Assembly (NCBI GenBank): GCA_965226915.1
Contig: CBDDEJ010000009.1
Span: forward strand, 62,001-126,000
Source: Io17-Chloro-G2 sp965226915
GTDB taxonomy: Bacteria; Chloroflexota; Dehalococcoidia; Lucifugimonadales; UBA3495
Direction of reading: 5' to 3'
DNA: 64,000 nucleotides
Under the pieces are notes generated by a model. That model made no database searches. It was not told where the DNA came from and saw only the letters and a program-made list of their open reading frames with translations. Shown here piece after piece: positions 27,450-34,866 of this stretch (position 1 is the first letter of the stretch; each line of letters starts with the position of its first letter). Made by a program: the position numbers and the translations under genes.

Positions 27450-28668
27450 GTAGTCAGTCATGTTTGGAATCGAAGGGATAGAGGCGGTGAAGTTTGCCCC
27501 TGGCGTCCTGGGTGTTGAACCGCCAGTTAATGGTGGCTCGGGCGGCATTTCGCTCCGTGACCAGGGCCTGGACCTCCCGCCGGAGGGCGGGTTCGTTGGG
27601 GACGCGCTGCTTGAGGCAGGAGCGGGACAGCACGCTGAACTCGATTTCCGCCATATTCAACCAACTCCCGTGCTTGGGGGTGTAGTGGAACTCCAGCCGT
27701 TTGGCGACCCGGCGGGCCTCGGCCGCTGGGAAGGTCTCGTACAGGGAAGCTGTCCTGTGGGTGTTCAGATTGTCCAGGACCACTCGCACCACCGGGACCT
27801 CTGGATAGGCCTCATCCACCAGCCAGCGCATCTGGCGGGCGAAGTCCTGCATGGTGCGCCGCTCCGTAACCTGCACGTGGCGCCAACCGGCCATCGGTTC
27901 GCAGGTCAGGAACAGGTTTCGAGTGCCCTCCCGGCGGTACTCGTAGTCCTGCCGCGCCGGTCTCCCCGGCTGGGCTGGCAGCGGGGGACGGGTGTCAGCC
28001 AACAACTGGGTCGAAGTCTCGTCAAAGCAGACCACCGGCCGCCGCGGGTCATAGGGTTGGGCGTACAGGTCCAGCACGTCCTCCATGTGGGCCACGAACT
28101 CGGCGCTCACCTTGGGGATGCACCACTCCTGCTTCTGCCACGGCTTGAGGGAGTTTTTTTCAGGTGCAGCCGCACCGTCTCGTGGGATAGGGAGGGCGCC
28201 AACCCCAACTCCACCACCTGGCCCGCCAAAAGGCGCAGGGTCCAGTGGTCATGCCCTTCCGGCGGTTCGGAGCAGGCCAGAGCGATGAGGTGGGCTTCGC
28301 CCCGGTCGTCTAGCTTCCGGTACCGACGGGCTTGGGGCCGGTCTTGCAGCACCCCTTCCAGCCCCTCTTCGGCGAAGCGCCGCTTGATCCGAAACACCGT
28401 GCCCTCGGCCACATCCAGGGCTTGGGCCACCTGGGGAGCGCTCCACCCCTCATCCGTCTTGAGCAGAATCCGAGCCCGGACCGTCACCCGGGCTGTGCCT
28501 TTCCCCGCACGAACCAGATGCTGGAGCTGGTTCCGCTGTTCCGCCGTCAGCCGGACTCCATACTTTTCCCTGACCATACCACCGCCTCCCATCAACACTA
28601 TCCAGAGTCAGGGTAGCTCTTTTGCTCAATCTTTCACGTTACCATTAATATCAAGTTTGACTGACTAC
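27450..28668 (-). mobile_element. IS630-family element A
   Basis: A 1219-bp element with inward-reading ends GTAGTCAGTCATG on the left and GTAGTCAGTCAAA on the right; the shared block is CTAGTAGTCAGTCA including flanks. TA at 27448-27449 and 28669-28670 is the expected IS630 target duplication. It encodes one transposase in two overlapping frames. Confidence 0.9.
27454..28598 (-). CDS. IS630-family transposase (-1 frameshift on A7)
   Basis: Two frames make one protein. The first (28598 to 28107) has the paired helix-turn-helix part, including QVAQALDVAEGTVFRIKRRF. The second (28110 to 27454) has PVVCFDETSTQLLADTRPPL, RVVLDNLNTHRT and HYTPKHGSWLNMAEIEFSVL, the D-D-E core of Tc1/mariner-like IS630 transposases. 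The switch is at CTGAAAAAAACTCCC (28149-28162); slipping back one base gives NSLKPWQKQEWCIPK and then the second frame. An A7 slippery run is a credible programmed site, so the element may be active. Confidence 0.88.
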
Positions 28669-28771
28669 TAGAATTCGGAATGACGCCACGGACAAAGCGG
28701 GAAACCCGCCGGTGCCGTAAAATCACACCAAGTAACGTCGGGAGGGAACCCCGGCAGAGGAGAAACCCCAC

Positions 28772-29245
28772 ATGACAACCAAAGCAACCGCCACGCAGCG
28801 CTTCCCCCTGGACCATCTTATGGAGTGCGGTCAGTGCGGCGCTCCCATGCAACTGGAGGACAGACCGGACCCGGTCTACACCTGCCCCGGCAGTCCGGAC
28901 CAGACGGAGCCCTGCCAGGCACCGGCTCTCCGCGCCGAGGACCTTAACCGGCACCTGCTCGGCCAGGTCATGAGCGCGATCATCACCGACAGCACATTCC
29001 CTGGTTTCAGGGCAGAGGTAGGCGGAGTCCTGGCCGAGGCCGGCCAGGACCCCCCGGAGGAGGATGAACTTCGCAGAAATGCTGTCGAGCCGGAATGGCT
29101 CCTGGCAGAGCCCGAGGCCGGAGCGGTCTTGAGCAGATTCATCGACCGTATCCGGGTCGAACCTAGAGCAGCCCTGGTGGAGTACAGACTGCCGCTGCCC
29201 CAGGGAACCCCGCCTGATTCGCTCAAATTCCCCGTTTTCATATAG
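28772..29245 (+). CDS. Recombinase zinc-ribbon domain protein (large serine recombinase C-terminus)
   Basis: A 157-residue frame with HLMECGQCGAPMQLED and YTCPGSPDQTEPCQAPALRA, the zinc ribbon found late in large serine recombinases. It is followed by a helical segment and FIDRIRVEPRAALVEYRLPL, which resembles their terminal beta region. The resolvase catalytic domain is missing, so it is either a 3' remnant or a stand-alone accessory form. An AGGAGAA motif lies about 8 nt before the ATG. Its last 11 codons (PDSLKFPVFI) are also found, diverged, beside the other IS1380 copy. Confidence 0.6.
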   Translation: MTTKATATQRFPLDHLMECGQCGAPMQLEDRPDPVYTCPGSPDQTEPCQAPALRAEDLNRHLLGQVMSAIITDSTFPGFRAEVGGVLAEAGQDPPEEDELRRNAVEPEWLLAEPEAGAVLSRFIDRIRVEPRAALVEYRLPLPQGTPPDSLKFPVFI

Positions 29246-29246
29246 C

Positions 29247-30045
29247 AACCACCGTCCTGCCAAGCGTAAAAGCCCCAAACCGCTGGTCTACGCCCAAGTC
29301 TCCCCCTTGGGAACCTCTTTTGCGACCCCGTAACCGTAACCAATCCCGATGCTCCTGAGGTGGACTAGCCAGGAGCCAGCCTAAGACGACCAATTCGTTC
29401 CAGTATCCCGCCTAGCATTTCCCGGTTCACCAACACCTCAGCAAGCTGAAACACCAGCCTTCCGGCATGGCGCACCAACCGTCCTCCAGTCTTGATCATC
29501 CTGGTCTGCAGACTGGTCAACGACCAGTGCTTCATTGCCTCCGGTAAGGCTAGCCTTCTCATGAAGTTGCCCAAGTTGTAAGCCAGTACGAACAACTCCA
29601 GCCTGACCTGATTGGCCACGAACTTGTGGCAGGACAACCTGGTCCAGTTCAGGGCGTACTTGCCTTCTTTTATCCATTGCTCCGCGGTGCCTCGGCCATT
29701 GTAAAAGCGGACTATCCCGATGTTTGGATAGCTCAGATTGGTGACTATGAAGCCCACTCTGGGAAACAGTTCTCCCTGGTGCCACTCCACCTTAGAGACC
29801 ACTCTCCGAGCAACGTTCCAGCTCTGGGCCTAGTAGACGAAGTCATGATAGGAGACGATGGGCTTCGGGGAAAGCCACTCCGTAGGCCGTATCAGCAGGG
29901 GCGCTATCTCCCGCTGCAGCACCTGGTTGGACCGCAGCCTGATGGCGTAGCCGATGTTTCTTGCTTCCAGATAATCGTATATCTCCGGCTTGGCGAAGGC
30001 GGCGTCAGCACGAAACCATCGGCACTGGGGACGTTGCCTGAGCAC
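29247..30045 (-). pseudogene. IS1380-family element, copy 2, deleted remnant
   Basis: A copy of the element at 18205-19735 in the same orientation. The C-terminal transposase part is intact (ending LERIGRLRLAPG at 29365), including RGTAEQWIKEGKYALNW with Arg where copy 1 has a stop. It has its own lesions: CAG to TAG near 29830, a deletion of about 70 bp at 30016, and truncation at about 30032, so the N-terminal half is gone. Confidence 0.85.
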
Positions 30046-30140
30046 GAGTGCCTTCGAACATTACTCGCCTTGCACTGGTTCAGGGATCGTGGATGGTGAA
30101 GTTTCTTCGATTGTCCTCTGTCCTCTGGTGTAGTTAAGAG

Positions 30141-31566
30141 TCAGACTTCTCTGACGGGTAGGGTTTGAAGTCTGCCGGCACCTAAGCGTCCTTGGCATTC
30201 CGTGCAAGTGTTCCCTTGGCGGGGGGGTTCAACAGTTAAATAAGGCTCATAAGTCGGAGTGGCCCGATACGTCAGCCAGTGAACCTCTTCTGGCATTTCT
30301 AGCAGTGCCAGGGTGCTGAACAGATAGTGGTCCACCGCGTGGGCACAAGCTACCGCGTTGAGGGTAATGACACTTGGGGCATGTACGTCGTCCACGTACC
30401 GTTGTGCGTCTCTCTGCTGCGGGGAAGTCGCCTCGCTCTGCCAGCTGCTTGGGGTCTATAAGTTCGCTGCACCAGAGACAAGACTGTCCGGGCACGAGGG
30501 GTCGGACCACGGAGAACACGTCCAGGATGTTCCCCTGAAGGTCACTGACGACTTTTGCCCCGACTTGCCACGTGGGAATTAGGTACTGATGGCAAATGGC
30601 GTTTACCACCAGCCGTGCCTGCATGCTGTCAGCTGCCAAGAAGATGGCATCGCAGTCAATCAGCCGCTCAGATACTGCCGGCTCAGTCACGTTTCCTACT
30701 ATGGCTTCATAACGTATATCGGGGTTGGCATCGCGCGCGACACGTTCGGAGATGTTTACCTTGTATGTGGGTTTCCGGCGTAAAAGGTGTGCGACCAGCC
30801 CACGGTTCAGGTCCCGTGGACGTGCGCCCACTACTCTGGGATTGTTCGAGCCATCGGGATCGAGACGGTCATCATCTACCACGATGAGATGGCCGACCCC
30901 TAGGCGGGCAAGGTACTCGTTGATGAGTGAGCCTGCCCCTCCGGCGCCGACTATGGCGACCTTTTGCGCTCCGAGGGTAACTTGGCCGCGATCCCCGAAG
31001 AGACGTACCTGGCGGTCGTATTGAGGATCTGCGCTGAGCGACTTTGGTAGTACCGGGTAGCGGAGTGTTTGGGCACAGCCGACAATAGTGGCATGGTCGA
31101 GCTCAGCCTGTTGTTCAGCTGATGCCCATATGTCGCCTGCGACGGCTTGTTGCGCGAAAACTAGCGCTCCAACTGGAGGGCCGTCCAGGATATCCAGTAG
31201 AGCTAGGTAGCCGCGCCGGTGCGATGCCATGTCAGTATCGGAGAAAGCGACGTGATTGGTGCCACGATGGTTGTGGACAGCCAGGTAAGCTAATCCTTCA
31301 CCGGCGCAGGCCAGAGCGCATTCTCTGACGAAGTCGGCTGTAAGCATGCGGTAGCCGTGATTGCCGGGTATGTAATCGAGGCCGTCTTTTGCCAGGAACA
31401 GTCGGCGTCCGAGCAGTCGGCATCCCCGGCGTGTCTGGACGAACGCGGCGCCGATTACGGCGCCGTGTTCGTCCCCGTCTCCTGGGAAAAGGTGTTCCTG
31501 CAGCTCTGTTGCTATCCCCTGAGGCAGCCGTAGGCTGACAGGGTCATTTATTGCTCTTTTAACCAT
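30141..31566 (-). pseudogene. JAB-ThiF fusion: E1-like activating enzyme with JAMM peptidase domain (one-base insertion)
   Basis: The N-terminal domain is a JAMM/JAB peptidase: E33, then H98-N-H100, then S109-x-x-D112, the E/HxH/SxxD zinc site. A ThiF/E1 adenylation domain follows, starting YDRQVRLFGDRGQ (183-195), with ATP-binding GAGGAGS (207-213), VDDDRLDPDGSNNPR, and CLWC (363-366). After residue 377 the frame drifts into non-family sequence ending at 30247. The next frame reads EATSPQQRDAQRYVDDVHAP, SVITLNAVACAHAVDHYLFS and CTEC, the expected C-terminus. One extra base at about 30435 accounts for this; corrected, the protein has about 474 residues and regains its second C-x-x-C. It would adenylate the Ubl encoded two genes upstream and trim or remove it. 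Its start overlaps the E2 gene by 19 bp. Confidence 0.88.
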
Positions 31567-31928
31567 TGAATCACCTTGGTAACTTTTAGGGCTGCGGTAT
31601 CTATCTCGGGGTCTAAATGGTTGCTCCGCCTGGACAACTGCAAGGCATTCTGACCCTCAAACTGTGCCGATGTGATGCCTTCCCCATGAGGTTGACCGTC
31701 GGCGCGGGCCAAGTCCGGACGGACGAACAGTGGGTATATGTCGGCATGGGGATACTGGAAGGTGACCGCGAATCTGATCCAGGTCTGTTGTGGAGTGTAT
31801 AGATGCCCAAGGTCAACGGAATCTATTGTTACGATCGCGCTGCCATCATCCTTGGCGTCCGCCGCCACCGCTGCGTCGCTAAAGCAACGACGCAGCTCCT
31901 CGATTGCCTGCTCTATTGCTGGTTTCAT
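31548..31928 (-). CDS. E2-like (ubiquitin-conjugating-fold) protein
   Basis: A 126-residue protein between the Ubl and E1/JAB genes. QQTWIRFAVTFQYPHADIYP and LFVRPDLARADG fit the beta-sheet and Y-P-x-x-x-P-x-F segment of the UBC fold. ALQLSRRSNHLDPEIDTAAL and KVIQWL form the C-terminal helices. The only cysteine is C15 in the first helix; none lies where a thioester cysteine would be expected. It may be a non-canonical or UEV-like E2, or use another residue. It overlaps the Ubl stop by four bases (ATGA), showing tight translational coupling. Confidence 0.75.
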   Translation of the reverse strand: MKPAIEQAIEELRRCFSDAAVAADAKDDGSAIVTIDSVDLGHLYTPQQTWIRFAVTFQYPHADIYPLFVRPDLARADGQPHGEGITSAQFEGQNALQLSRRSNHLDPEIDTAALKVTKVIQWLKEQ

Positions 31929-32215
31929 CTTGGCACCGCCCCATAGGAGTTGTCGTCGGAGGCGGTGGCGATGAAGGTCTTGAATTCTCGCACGTCGACC
32001 TTGTCAGCATTGTTGACGGGTGGGCGTTTGCCGTCGGCCTCAACCCGAACCATCCGAAAGGTTAGGTCGATGCTCACGCCTTGGTCGATGGCAGCTTGCT
32101 TGATTTCCAAGCCAGTAACGATAGGTTCCGTGAGCGAAACTGGCTTTTTGTTGACGGAGATCTCGAAGGGCTTTGTGAGCAGGTCTGCTACTTGGCTATT
32201 AACTATTTCTGTCAT
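31925..32215 (-). CDS. Ubiquitin-like modifier (multiubiquitin-type beta-grasp) protein
   Basis: A 96-residue protein. FEISVNKKPVSLTEPIVTGL and EIKQAAIDQGVSID, then FRMVRVEADGK, then DKVDVREFKTFIATASDDNS follow the beta-grasp layout of the multiubiquitin domain family (strand, strand, helix at TGxEIKxAA, two late strands). Only one domain is present. The C-terminus is YGAVPR, not Gly-Gly, so processing or a different attachment mode would be needed. The ATG at 32215 is preferred because AGGAG lies about 11 nt upstream; an in-frame ATG at 32260 lacks a site. It is the first gene of the Ubl, E2, E1/JAB run. Confidence 0.75.
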   Translation of the reverse strand: MTEIVNSQVADLLTKPFEISVNKKPVSLTEPIVTGLEIKQAAIDQGVSIDLTFRMVRVEADGKRPPVNNADKVDVREFKTFIATASDDNSYGAVPR

Positions 32216-32320
32216 CTGTTTTTTCTCCTGAAGACAATAATTTAGATTTGGTTGGTTCAAAACGAGATGTTCGGCAAATAGGGACGCCAGGCCTTCTAAT
32301 GGGTCGTCCTTAACCGAGGG

Positions 32321-32455
32321 CTACTTCCACTTGGAAGGCCGTTGGCTCAGTGCCGATCCAGCGAGCGACTTGGTAGTTTTCGACGACCTACGGCTGGACA
32401 GCGCTTTGGAAGCGATTTTTCCCACTCGACGCGAAGTTACATTTTTTCGTGCCAC
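32321..32455 (-). CDS. 44-residue basic protein
   Basis: GTG start at 32455 with a perfect AAGGAGG at 32466-32472. The product is MARKNVTSRRVGKIASKALS followed by SRRSSKTTKSLAGSALSQRP and SKWK. The pattern T-S-x-x-V-x-x-x-A-S-K-x-L ... S-x-x-x-K-S-x-A-x-S-A-L-S-Q is one I associate with a widespread, uncharacterised family of very small basic proteins. It lies about 105 bp upstream of the Ubl gene on the same strand and may be in the same transcript. Function unknown. Confidence 0.6.
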   Translation of the reverse strand: MARKNVTSRRVGKIASKALSSRRSSKTTKSLAGSALSQRPSKWK

Positions 32456-32601
32456 GGTTTCGCTACCTCCTTGTTTATACTCCTCTGTAATGAGCGGCGC
32501 TCGACCTGCGCCGTTCTTGACGTCCGCCACCACCGCGGAGCATTCTGCGGCTGCACTCGTTACGGAAGTCCCCGTTTCAGCGGGCTTTGATAACGCAAAA
32601 C

Positions 32602-32627
32602 GCCCCGCTATAGCGACACAGCGGGGC
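32602..32627 (-). terminator. Hairpin terminator between higBA and the Ubl operon
   Basis: GCCCCGCT (32602-32609) pairs with AGCGGGGC (32620-32627). On the minus strand the stem is followed by GTTTT, so it could end the HigB-HigA transcript before the small basic gene. Confidence 0.55.
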
Positions 32628-32629
32628 AT

Positions 32630-32730
32630 TTGACATGGCCAATGCTTCGATGTTAATGTGCCCGTGCAGAGAGGGTTGGTTAACATCGACCCGCCTGGTG
32701 TCGTGGCGTAGGTAGCGCCACGACTTTTTT
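32630..32730 (+). ncRNA. Candidate small structured RNA with terminator
   Basis: On the plus strand TTGACA (32630-32635) is followed 17 nt later by a weak TTAATG -10. Then come two hairpins: CGATGTTAA (32648-32656) with TTAACATCG (32680-32688), and GTCGTGGCG (32700-32708) with CGCCACGAC (32716-32724), the latter followed by six T (32725-32730), a textbook terminator. No plus-strand gene precedes it. Either a short RNA is made here, or the hairpins are leader structure of the opposite transcript. The first hairpin overlaps the proposed promoter, which weakens the ncRNA reading. Confidence 0.4.
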
Positions 32731-32853
32731 ATTCAATTAAAGGGTGCCCCTGGGATCGAGGCTTTCAGTTATTCTTTAGCCCAGTTCCAAATTCTCCTCT
32801 TTGGGCCCGCAGATGGTTCTTTGGTAGCCCTATTTCTCCTCTGCTAAGACTTC

Positions 32854-34095
32854 TTACTCGAACTGTTGCCGCACTTCACCCGTCCCTACAAATTGGGACA
32901 GAAGGCGGTAATTGCCTGATTCGTATCGAACCCGTCCAGCAACAATAGAAGGATGCACTCCCGCTTCCCATGCCATTCTCAGCATGGCCATAGGATTGGG
33001 ATCAACCATGAGGATACCGTCGTCCCAGATTTCAGGCGGTATCAGCGTATCCTGTGCCATTAGGTCCGCTTCCCGCTCTGTATTGTCGCTGCCTCCGGAA
33101 CCGACGCCTCTCAAGCTATGGTCATCCACGAACCCCGTCTCTTCGCTACAGGATCCCAAGTGGAGGACAACGTGCGCCAGCTCGTGGATCAGGGTGTACC
33201 AGAAGCTGTCTATCCGGTCATAGCGCAGGGTCAGGCCAATTACCGGATTGCTGTCGGGCAATCGCAGTGCTGCGCCATCCAAGTGGGTCCTGGGCAAATG
33301 CTTGACATACTCCAAGCCGATTCCGTACTGGCCCAGACAGTCCCCGGCCCGCACCGGTCCGTCCTCCATCCCACTCATATGAGCGACCTCGCGCAGCAGT
33401 TCGGCGGTGACGACCCCTGGCTGGTATTCCACCTCAGACTGTCTCTCCCTGGCCTGGGCCAGCACCTGCCAGCACCAGGCTCTCAGAGCATAGTCATCAG
33501 TCTTGGCGTTGACTCTCCGGCTATCATTCTTGCGATACAAGGGAGACGGCGCCATAGCGCCAACACCGGCACGATTGATCAGGTCGGTGATTAACTCTTC
33601 AGCCTGGTCTCTTAAATTGTTGCCCGGGGTAATCCAGCCCATTTTTGCCATGGCGGCAAGTGGGAACCTAGTGTACTCCAGGCCCTGCATGGTATCCGAC
33701 AGGGTGGCCCCCGGCTCCTGCAACAGAACCTCGGCCGAAATTCCCAGGTGCTGGTGCAGGGCCCTCGCCATGGACATGGTTATGGGTCGCTTTCCCGAAA
33801 GCACTTCCGAGACCTTCCCGCGGCTGCCGATGAAAGGTACAAGGTCCCGGGTAGTGAGGTTGGCCTGGTCCATTCGAAACTTTATGGCGGAAATGGAGTC
33901 TGGCATCGCCATCGGATGGTGGCGTTCTTCATAGAGTTCTACCAGATCCACCAGCACGTCCAGTTCAATTCGGTTGGGGGCTTCCACATCCTCCGGCTGG
34001 CCTTCAGTTCCCGATAGTTCGTCCATTAGTTCAGAGATCCGGGCCAGCGCGTTTTCGCAATCTTCTTCAGAGCGTATTGCCCGGACTTGTACCAT
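32854..34095 (-). CDS. higA: HigA-type antitoxin fused to an ImmA/IrrE-like metallopeptidase domain
   Basis: A 413-residue protein. Residues about 66-130 are an HTH_3 domain (SAIKFRMDQANLTTRDLVPF, GSRGKVSEVLSGKRPITMSM) of the HigA antitoxin type. The C-terminal half contains SFWYTLIHELAHVVLHLG, with the H-E-x-x-H zinc motif near residue 302, and READLMAQDTLIPPEIW, the third-ligand region of COG2856/ImmA proteins. Fusion to a peptidase makes it much longer than a simple HigA (about 100 residues). It starts 2 bp after the toxin stop. It should neutralise the HigB toxin and repress the operon; the peptidase might control antitoxin turnover. Confidence 0.87.
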   Translation of the reverse strand: MVQVRAIRSEEDCENALARISELMDELSGTEGQPEDVEAPNRIELDVLVDLVELYEERHHPMAMPDSISAIKFRMDQANLTTRDLVPFIGSRGKVSEVLSGKRPITMSMARALHQHLGISAEVLLQEPGATLSDTMQGLEYTRFPLAAMAKMGWITPGNNLRDQAEELITDLINRAGVGAMAPSPLYRKNDSRRVNAKTDDYALRAWCWQVLAQARERQSEVEYQPGVVTAELLREVAHMSGMEDGPVRAGDCLGQYGIGLEYVKHLPRTHLDGAALRLPDSNPVIGLTLRYDRIDSFWYTLIHELAHVVLHLGSCSEETGFVDDHSLRGVGSGGSDNTEREADLMAQDTLIPPEIWDDGILMVDPNPMAMLRMAWEAGVHPSIVAGRVRYESGNYRLLSQFVGTGEVRQQFE

Positions 34096-34097
34096 CT

Positions 34098-34391
34098 TTA
34101 CACCTCCTCTGCATTTATTCTGTCGTATTCTCGGTGTGTACCTACAAAGCGTATGTAGACCACCTTGCCAGGATAGAATATTTTCACGACTATCCTGTAA
34201 TTGTTGCCTCGTATCCTGAATACGACCCTGTAGTCGCTTATAATGCTGGCATTAGGGAATCGTTCCATGACGCCGGTAGGGGAAGACCAATCCGCCTGCT
34301 CCACCTCCCTGTACCAGGCCGATAGCGGTTGTTCCGATTCTGGATGTCGGCCCCAATATTCACGGAGCGTCTTTCTGGCAATGATCCGCAA
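34098..34391 (-). CDS. higB: HigB-type mRNA interferase toxin
   Basis: A 97-residue RelE-superfamily toxin of the HigB_toxin type. It has LRIIARKTLREYWGRHP, PLSAWYREVEQADWSSP, DYRVVFRIRGNNYRIVVKI and YIRFVGTHREYD in the family's fixed order. These toxins cut mRNA on the ribosome. TTG at 34391 is the likely start because GGGAGGAAGG lies about 9 nt upstream and the family starts at (M)RII; an ATG further up would add 17 atypical residues. Toxin-first order is normal for HigBA. Confidence 0.87.
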   Translation of the reverse strand: MRIIARKTLREYWGRHPESEQPLSAWYREVEQADWSSPTGVMERFPNASIISDYRVVFRIRGNNYRIVVKIFYPGKVVYIRFVGTHREYDRINAEEV

Positions 34392-34515
34392 AGTAGAATA
34401 CCTCCCTTCCTCCCAACACTTTACATTATACAATGTTCCCAAAAGTTATGTAAGTGCTAGAAAGTAGTTAGGGAACTATCTTGGCCACAAATCATGGGAG
34501 ATTCAAGCCGGTGTG

Positions 34516-34800
34516 CTATTGAACCGGCGGAAAACCAGGTCTTGCGAAGTTCTCCTCAATGGCAGCGCCAAGTCTGGCCGCTTCAGCCTGCTGTTCTCGC
34601 CATTGAGCAGTAAGACGGGACATCTTGTCCTCGAAGGGCTCGCCGTCACCTTCCCGCGCCTCTGTCCCCACGTAACGGCCCGGGGTGAGGACATGGCCAG
34701 GCTTGCAAATTTCCTCCAGCGTAGCGCTCTTGCAGAAGCCGGGAACATCGGCATAGTCGCCGGCGTCCTCTCCACCCTTCCAGACGTGCTAGAAATCTGG
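34516..34800 (-). pseudogene. hsdM: HsdM (type I DNA methyltransferase) C-terminal remnant
   Basis: Reading down from about 34800: HVWKGGEDAGDYADVPGFCK, SATLEEICKPGHVLTPGRYV, GTEAREGDGEPFEDKM, then a helical tail ending FPPVQ and TAG at 34516-34518. The V-L-T-P-G-R-Y-V-G motif and D-V-P-G-F-C-K-S-A are characteristic of the HsdM C-terminus. The N-terminus with the SAM and N-P-P-(Y/F) motifs is missing; sequence upstream belongs to an IS1182-type element. No hsdS or hsdR is in the window. Confidence 0.8.
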
Positions 34801-34866
34801 CCGGAAAGTGGCGGCAGCCGGGTAAGCGGCTATACTTGGGGTCAACAAGCATAGCGAGGGCTGAGA

